64,000 bases of DNA from Marchantia polymorpha subsp. ruderalis (taxonomy: Eukaryota > Streptophyta > Marchantiopsida > Marchantiales > Marchantiaceae). Shown here one piece after another: positions 58,187-64,000 of this stretch (positions within the stretch are counted from its first letter, which is position 1; each line of letters starts with the position of its first letter). Under the pieces are notes generated by a model. The model made no database searches. It was not told where the DNA came from and saw only the letters and a program-made list of their open reading frames with translations. A program made the position numbers and the translations under genes. The stretch covers positions 14,342,001 to 14,406,000 of the forward strand of contig AP031357.1 in NCBI GenBank assembly GCA_037833965.1. Reading direction: 5' to 3'.

Positions 58187-58239
58187 AGTAAGTTGCTTTG
58201 CAACTTACTCTGTAAAGGACAATGAGCTCGTTGTCCTTT
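58187..58239 (+). repeat. two adjacent short palindromes
   Basis: First: agtaagttgc-ttt-gcaacttact (58187-58209). Second: a 26-bp near-perfect palindrome starting aaaggacaatgag (58214-58239, one mismatch pair). They sit just after the last transposase codons and may be a transcription end signal or a transposon subterminal structure. Confidence 0.6.
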
Positions 58240-59426
58240 GATACATCAACAAAACATTGAGAAGTTTAGACGGTTGAAAGAATCGACAATCATATTGTAA
58301 ATTGTATTTTTATTATTTGATATATCTAATATTCTCTCTTTTTGAATTTAGCACATGGTGGATGTGGATTGAGGGTTTAGAAAGTTTTACGCATATCTAA
58401 ATTTTTCTCTCTTAAGTTTAACACATGGTTTTAGTCGTGTGCGTTGATTGTTGGATGCCAGTGATGAAGATTTCTAAGATAGAATATCACGAATTCATCG
58501 AAAAATCTATACTCGACTGTCGGAATCACCGCAGGCTTTCGCGAATGGCCAAAATTTGCTAGAATTGGCCACTGTGCCGATTCTCTGTCAAGTTTTTCAC
58601 CCAGCCTTCTTACGATTAAGCGTATCCCCAATACGCAATTTATTGTGGATGGATTTTTTGTATTTCAGATCCAGATTGAGTATCATCGTTTGATTTATGG
58701 ATATTCAAGTCTGTTAACAGTGCTGGCTTCCATATTTGTATCTTGCTTGCTAACCATTAAGTCATCTGAAACTTCATGAAACTTTTTGTACATCATAGTC
58801 TAAAATATTGAGATGTTAACATTTTGACTCGAAGTCCTAATGAAAAGAATGTACCAGAAGACAGTGTTCGTGATTATGGAAGTTTAGTTCTGTACCTGAG
58901 ATTTTGTTGATGAATATTTCTTTTTTGTGTTTTCACTCGCCTGAATAATGAAGGTGGAACAAAATTGTGAAACTTACTTCAACGAAGGTTGGATCTTGGC
59001 CTTGATGTAACAATGAATGCTAACGTGCACGCTGAGATACATGAGAGCGGGGGACTACAAAGATGCTGTGAAGTTCTTAGTTGCGACTAAAATGATGGGA
59101 GCGGAGTTTTATTCATGGTCCACATAACTGATCATCATTTCAAAGTTACTTTCTCACTTGAGAATGCCAAAGAGTATGTGTATTGACATGCCTCATCGAT
59201 ATGCAAAGATCAGTCCATAATTACTTACATAACTCCATCCACTTATAGTGAAATGTCGCCACTTGATAGCAATAAGCGTCTATTGAGATTGTAAGCACTG
59301 AGAGAAAGTGTTCATTTCAGCCGAGAGTTGAACTCTTAAATGTAGGGATCAATCAACAAGCTTTGAACGAAGACTTTTATGTCTAAACAAAGACTTTTGG
59401 CAATTATGATAACTATTAAAGCTCAA
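58240..59426. other. spacer between the two DNA transposons
   Basis: AT-rich, no frame with motifs. Part of it may belong to the undetermined right end of the Tigger-like element. Confidence 0.45.
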
Positions 59427-61247
59427 CAGTGGCGTTGATTGGGGGGGCGTGCTCCCCCCCCTCCCCCAAGCAAACCCTACCTCTGAAAACGCGGAATGAA
59501 AAAACCACACGTGCAAAGTCAGATCACCTTACCATTCTTTCTCTCTAGAAAAAAACCAGATCCGTGGTAGTCGAACTATTTCTTCGATTGAAGAAACTCA
59601 TACAAGCAGGCTTCAAAGAGCACTACGTGTCTCTCTGCGTCTATTTGATCTTTTTGTTTCATTCAAGATCCTTATTCTGGCAAGTTTCGTAGGAACGCAA
59701 ATCATATTTGGAGAGTCCGCGGAGAGCTGGGCTTTTTTTTCCTCCGGCCAGTTAGTCACAACGGCAATCAGCATCCACAAATCCATCTATTTGTAAGTTA
59801 GATTTTCACGTTGAACTGTTTGTAAGTTAGATCGGTTTGTAAGCGGTTTCTCACATCTCATTGGAAGGAAATGAAAATGACGGTTTTAATGAAAAGAAGC
59901 CCTTGCATGTTCAATCAATTCATGTAGATGAACCATATGCAAGTAAATGATAAAATCAGAGATTTTTTTGACTTGGAGTGCTTCCCTTGCACATAGGCAT
60001 GTGCAAGGTCTGAGTATGTCGAAGCATAGTTTGTTGTCTGATGCATGTCTTACGCTTCGTCTTTGTGGACACAACTGCTGGTTTATCTACTCACTATACC
60101 AAGCTTTAATCGGACCAGATTCCATTGGATTGTCTTCATTCCACGTGGGTTACAGTTCCTCGCTCTACGTGCAATACTTCTGGTTTTTTTTGAAATCTGC
60201 AGTTCTTTTTAAAGCTTCAATGCATCAGCACACGAGATGATTTCAGTCATATTTTCTTGCCGCTCGTATTGAGTACTGATATCATATACGTGGTTGAATT
60301 TGAGCTATTATACCTCACATAGTATCTTTTTTTTCCATTTGATTTCTTGTTTACATTTATTATAAGATAGCTTTTTTCAATAACAGTACATTGTAAATAA
60401 CAAGAGTATGTCATTGTCTGCTTTAATTTTTCTTGTCTAGAATAAGCTATTCCTTTTGTCACTTGTTTCAGGCTTCTTGCATTCTTATCTCTTTGTGCTT
60501 CTCGTAACATTATGTGTTCTTTTTGTGCCACATCTACCATTCTTAATCTAAGCGTCCATCGTCTATGCTGAAGTATCTGTTGATGGTTGGCGGTATGTCC
60601 CTGTCAACTCGTGAGGGCTTGTGGTCAACACATGACTTTGACTGGACGAAAGCAATCAAAAACAAGTGTTTTAATTTCAAAACGCCTTTCTGAGTAGATG
60701 ATTCAAGATTACTCATTCTCATCAATAGTCAATACTCGTATTTAGACTATAGTCCTATCCTACGAATTAACACTCACTTTGACGTTATTCCTCCTCCGAT
60801 ACGTGGAAGTGACAATAGTCGAAACGGACAATCGGCAATTTGGATCTCCTCCTCTTGAAGTTTCACGGTTTGCCATTACCAAACCTCCTCGGATCCGGAG
60901 TGTAGGCTAACTGCCAGTATGGAGCTAGTCGAATGAGCGAGACTTATTTGACATCTCAACTTCAAATACAAAACTAGTGTTTGTTGGGAGAAAGAAAAAA
61001 CCAAAAAAGAAATGGAGTGCGTCGTTGGTAGAGTGTAGACACACGTTCATTTCATGATCTAATGGTATCTGAAAAGAGAAATTGGACATAAGAAAAGCGA
61101 AATTGGTCTGAGCTGAATTCTAGACATGACATGGACGACGGAATGTCATGCGTAGGTTTGTCGTAGATGTGTCAGGGAGAGAGGCTTTGGTGAAGACCAT
61201 CCATCGATCCAAGTACGAACTATTGTTGAAGACCACCATCGATCCAG

Positions 61248-61504
61248 GTCTGTCCCTGTCAACTCTTTATTTTTAGGAAGGTTTAGACAATCGTCTCAGT
61301 GTACATTATACTATGTATGATGTAAATCTTTTCATATCTTTTGATTTAATCGTTCAGGATTTTGACTTTTGCCTCGGTCTGTCCCTGTCAACTCCTTATT
61401 CTTCGGAAGATTCAGACAATCGTCTCAATGTATCTTATACTATGTATGATGTAAATCTTTTCATATCTTTGATTTAATCGTTCAGGATTTTGACTTTTGA
61501 CTTG
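61248..61504 (+). repeat. 129-bp tandem duplication inside the hAT element
   Basis: The unit starts gtctgtccctgtcaactc at 61248 and again at 61377 and runs through catatctt(t)tgatttaatcg and gacttttg. Copies differ at roughly a tenth of positions. The 15-mer tgtccctgtcaactc also occurs at 60596. Confidence 0.8.
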
Positions 61505-61925
61505 ATCTGTTAAAAATTACACTGCAATTTAATGGTCAACACTATTTATATTCTTCTAGCTTGAATATTTTTCTGATCTCAAATGAGTATATAGACCTCT
61601 TAAACATACTTCAAACATAATAAACAGTATATGTACTCTTCCTTACTTCCAATTCAAAAGTATATGTATTGATCCTTACGCCTAATTCAAAAGTTCCATG
61701 TATAGTTAAAAGAACTTAAAGAACCATTTGTTAGATTCATTTTTGTATAGTTTCTCAAAGAGTACAGGTTTGCATCTTGGTAGAATTAGTTTCTGTGATG
61801 TTTTTTATCGTAGTATGTTTTCATTCATCAAGTGAATAGGGTCTTCTTTTCCTGAATCTTGACACTTTTTCTATCTCATGCAAAAAGTCTGACGCTAATG
61901 TTTTCTATGTTTGGAATGTTTTGTG

Positions 61926-63956
61926 GTTGGAGAAGTCAAGTTCGTCACTCTTAACGATGTTAATATCTCCTGCATCAAAACGTCACTGTACAGAGGATCT
62001 GTTAGTGACCACGTTAAAGCGGGATCCAAGTCTAAAATTAACCATTTCTTCCTACCCAGCCTCTCAGAGGTATAGAATTCGGAAAGCTTATATATCTAAA
62101 GGGTCAATTCAACCACAACGGTCAAAATATCCTTATGTAAAACAGGGTGCTAGATTTCGTCATTTTTGTTTTCAATGGTTTGCTTTGCATACTTGGCTTG
62201 AATACAGCCTTGCAAAGGATGTTGTGTATTGCTTTCCTTGTTAATTATTGGCGCAGGATACGTAGGCTTCAAGACAATTTGTTAGTTAAGGTGTTACAAG
62301 CTAGAACAAAATTACGGGTGAACCTAAACCCTAGAGTATTAAATTGGCAAACATGTTGGAAAACACACTTTAGCTCACTCTTTGCATTTTATTGCTTGGA
62401 AGTCATTACCGAACCAACGTTTTTCAATTGAAGCCACAGTAGATCGTCAATCTGAACAGCAAAAAGCTGATCACAGACTTCGGTTAACCGCATCTATTGA
62501 GACAGTGGGATTTTTGGCTCATCAATGTCTTGCTTTTCGTGGTCATGATGAGTCTAAATAGTCATTTAATCGTGGGAATTTTCTTGAGCTAGTAACTCTT
62601 CTCAATTAGCATTCTGTAGATTATCAATGTGTTTGCCTTGATCGTGCATCGAAGAATGCGACGATGACATCTCCAGACATCCAAAAGGACATACTAAGGG
62701 CCATGGCTTCATGTGTAAGAGAACATATTGTGAAGCAAATCGGTGATAGTTTTTTTTTGTTTGCTGATTGACGAGGCACGAGATGAATCGACAAAGAGCA
62801 GGTGTCTTTAATTCTAAGGTTTTTTGACACTTCTAGAGTAATTCAGGAGAGGTTTTTGAATATGATCCTTTTTGCTAATACAAGTTCAGAATCGTTAATG
62901 GTTGCCATTGTTTCCACTTTGAGTCGACACGGTCTTTCGTTATCGTTATCTTTCATATCCTTGTCCCGTGTACGAGGACAAGGATATGATGGAGCATCTA
63001 ATATGCATGGAGACATTAATGGGTCGAAGACTATGATCCAAAGAGAAGTACCCTCAGCCTACTATGTTCATTGTTTTGCACATCGACTTCAACTTGCTTT
63101 GATATCAGCAGCCAAAAATCATATCAAAGTTTGCCGGTACTTTGTTGAATTGTCATCATTATGTGTCACAGTAGTTGCTTCTTGTAAACGTGCGGATCAG
63201 TTTTGAGAATTGCAGTCAGCTAACATCCGTGATGCAATTGTTGGCGAAGAAATGAAAACAGGTCGCAGATTAAATCAAGAGCAATCACTACGACGGTCAT
63301 GAAAAACAAGATGGAGAACTCACTTTCTTTCTATTTGTCGAGTGCTTGGTCTGTATGATTCAGTTGTCAAAGTTCTTGAAACTATTGTGGAAGATGCAAC
63401 TGTTACAGATTCAAAAGCAGAAGCGTCAAGATTATTAGAAGTGATATGTTCCTTTGACTTTGTTCTAATGTTACACATTGTGAAGGCAGTTTAAGTCAAG
63501 TCTACAGTTCTTTAGGAAGCTTTACAGCGTAAGAACCAAGACATCCTCAACGCTATAGACCTTGTTGCTGTTTCAAAGTATGAATTGCAAGTAATGAGAT
63601 CAAAAGAAGGATGGAAGACTATATATGAAGCGGTTCAATCTTTTTGTCTTGCAAAAAACATCGTTGCCCCTGATATGGAATCATGTTATGTGCTTACGGG
63701 TAGTACTCGTCGCAATGCTGACAACATAACATGTGATCATTATTATCGTGTGGAGATCTTCTTCAATATCGTAGTCTCACAATTAAATGAGCTTGATGAC
63801 CGTTTTCTTGAATGTTCGTCTGCATTGCTCACACAGATTGCCTATTTATACCTAGATCACCTTCAAATTCATGGAAATGTCTCAAAGCTAGTTGAATTGG
63901 AGCGGATGTATCCAGATGACTTTGATCAATATGATTTGGTGATGTTAGAACAATAG
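61926..63956 (+). pseudogene. TTF-type zinc finger / hAT transposase remnant (DUF4371-like)
   Basis: The fragments are in the family's usual order: a TTF-finger-like part (GARFRHFCFQWF, WLEYSLAKDVVYCFPC), then RFSIEATVDRQSEQQKADHR and RLTASIETVGFLAHQCLAFR, NRGNFLELVTLL, then GQGYDGASNMHGDINGSKT, YYVHCFAHRLQLALISAAKN, and a C-terminal stretch still open at 63585-63956. At least half a dozen in-frame stops and several frame changes show decay. The C-terminal hAT dimerisation region would lie beyond the window. Confidence 0.8.
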
Positions 63957-64000
63957 ATTCTGCAATTTAGCATAGAGTTGAAGTTAAACGAAGCTTTTTC

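Larger units (their letters stand above)
55944..58190 (+). mobile_element. pogo/Tigger-like DNA transposon, decayed
   Basis: The left end is CAGAGTTAAACCTCCC directly after a TA (55942-55943), as expected for pogo-group insertions. The subterminal palindrome acctcccaatagtgaca / tgtcactattcggaggt (55953-55969, 55991-56007) has one mismatch. The transposase remnant is described separately. I could not find a convincing right end, so the end given here is where transposase homology stops. Confidence 0.65.
59427..64000 (+). mobile_element. hAT-superfamily element (TTF-type zinc finger transposase), right end outside window
   Basis: The left end reads CAGTGGCGTTGATTGGGGGG, matching the CAGTGGCG-type terminus common in hAT elements with TTF-finger transposases. 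It is preceded by aagctcaa (59419-59426), the predicted 8-bp target duplication. Just inside lies a G-run / C-run hairpin (59441-59466). The transposase remnant runs from about 61.9 kb to the window end. The right terminus is not in view. Confidence 0.7.

Overview
The window is nuclear DNA of a land plant. The support is a plastid chlorophyll-dephytylase-type hydrolase, a fused MtnB/MtnC methionine-salvage enzyme of the plant DEP1 type, a long-form tRNase Z with a targeting leader, and a GT37 (plant xyloglucan-type) fucosyltransferase. Phase-consistent multi-exon genes lie among decayed copia, pogo/Tigger-like and hAT elements. A bacterial-type cysteine synthase and a plastid EttA-like ABCF protein suggest a non-seed plant (bryophyte or lycophyte); a liverwort is my guess and is not proven by the sequence.

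Layout. 1-2277 (+): 3' part of an Ala/Lys/Glu-rich helical protein with two alternative last exons, both ending in dehydrin-K-segment-like tails. 3714-4512 (-): an unrecognised four-exon gene. 5257-6354 (+): intronless cysteine synthase. 9199-10950 (-): single-exon, GC-rich GT37 fucosyltransferase. 12.5-17.2 kb: AT-rich, with a degenerate ~180-bp tandem array. 17180-20648 (+): a copia element collapsed by an internal deletion. 22521-27529 (-): 16-exon plastid EttA-like ABCF. 27797-30244 (+): CLD1-type chlorophyll dephytylase, head to head with the ABCF gene across 267 bp. 30925-37456 (-): 11-exon long tRNase Z, tail to tail with CLD1. 42089-46897 (+): 12-exon DEP1 with an intronic 128-nt hairpin. 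47-53 kb: no gene I can name. 53462-55002 (+): three-exon BTB/POZ protein. 55944-58.2 kb: decayed pogo/Tigger-like element. 59427-64000: hAT element cut by the window end.

Functionally, the 22.5-37.5 kb block is a compact cluster of housekeeping organelle genes: translation control (EttA-like), chlorophyll turnover (CLD1) and tRNA 3'-end maturation (tRNase Z). All three have N-termini resembling targeting peptides. Cysteine synthase and DEP1 both belong to sulfur amino-acid metabolism but are 36 kb apart, with no sign of shared regulation. Exon borders were set by reading splice sites by eye, checking phase, and comparing with remembered family sequences. No alignment or transcript data were available.
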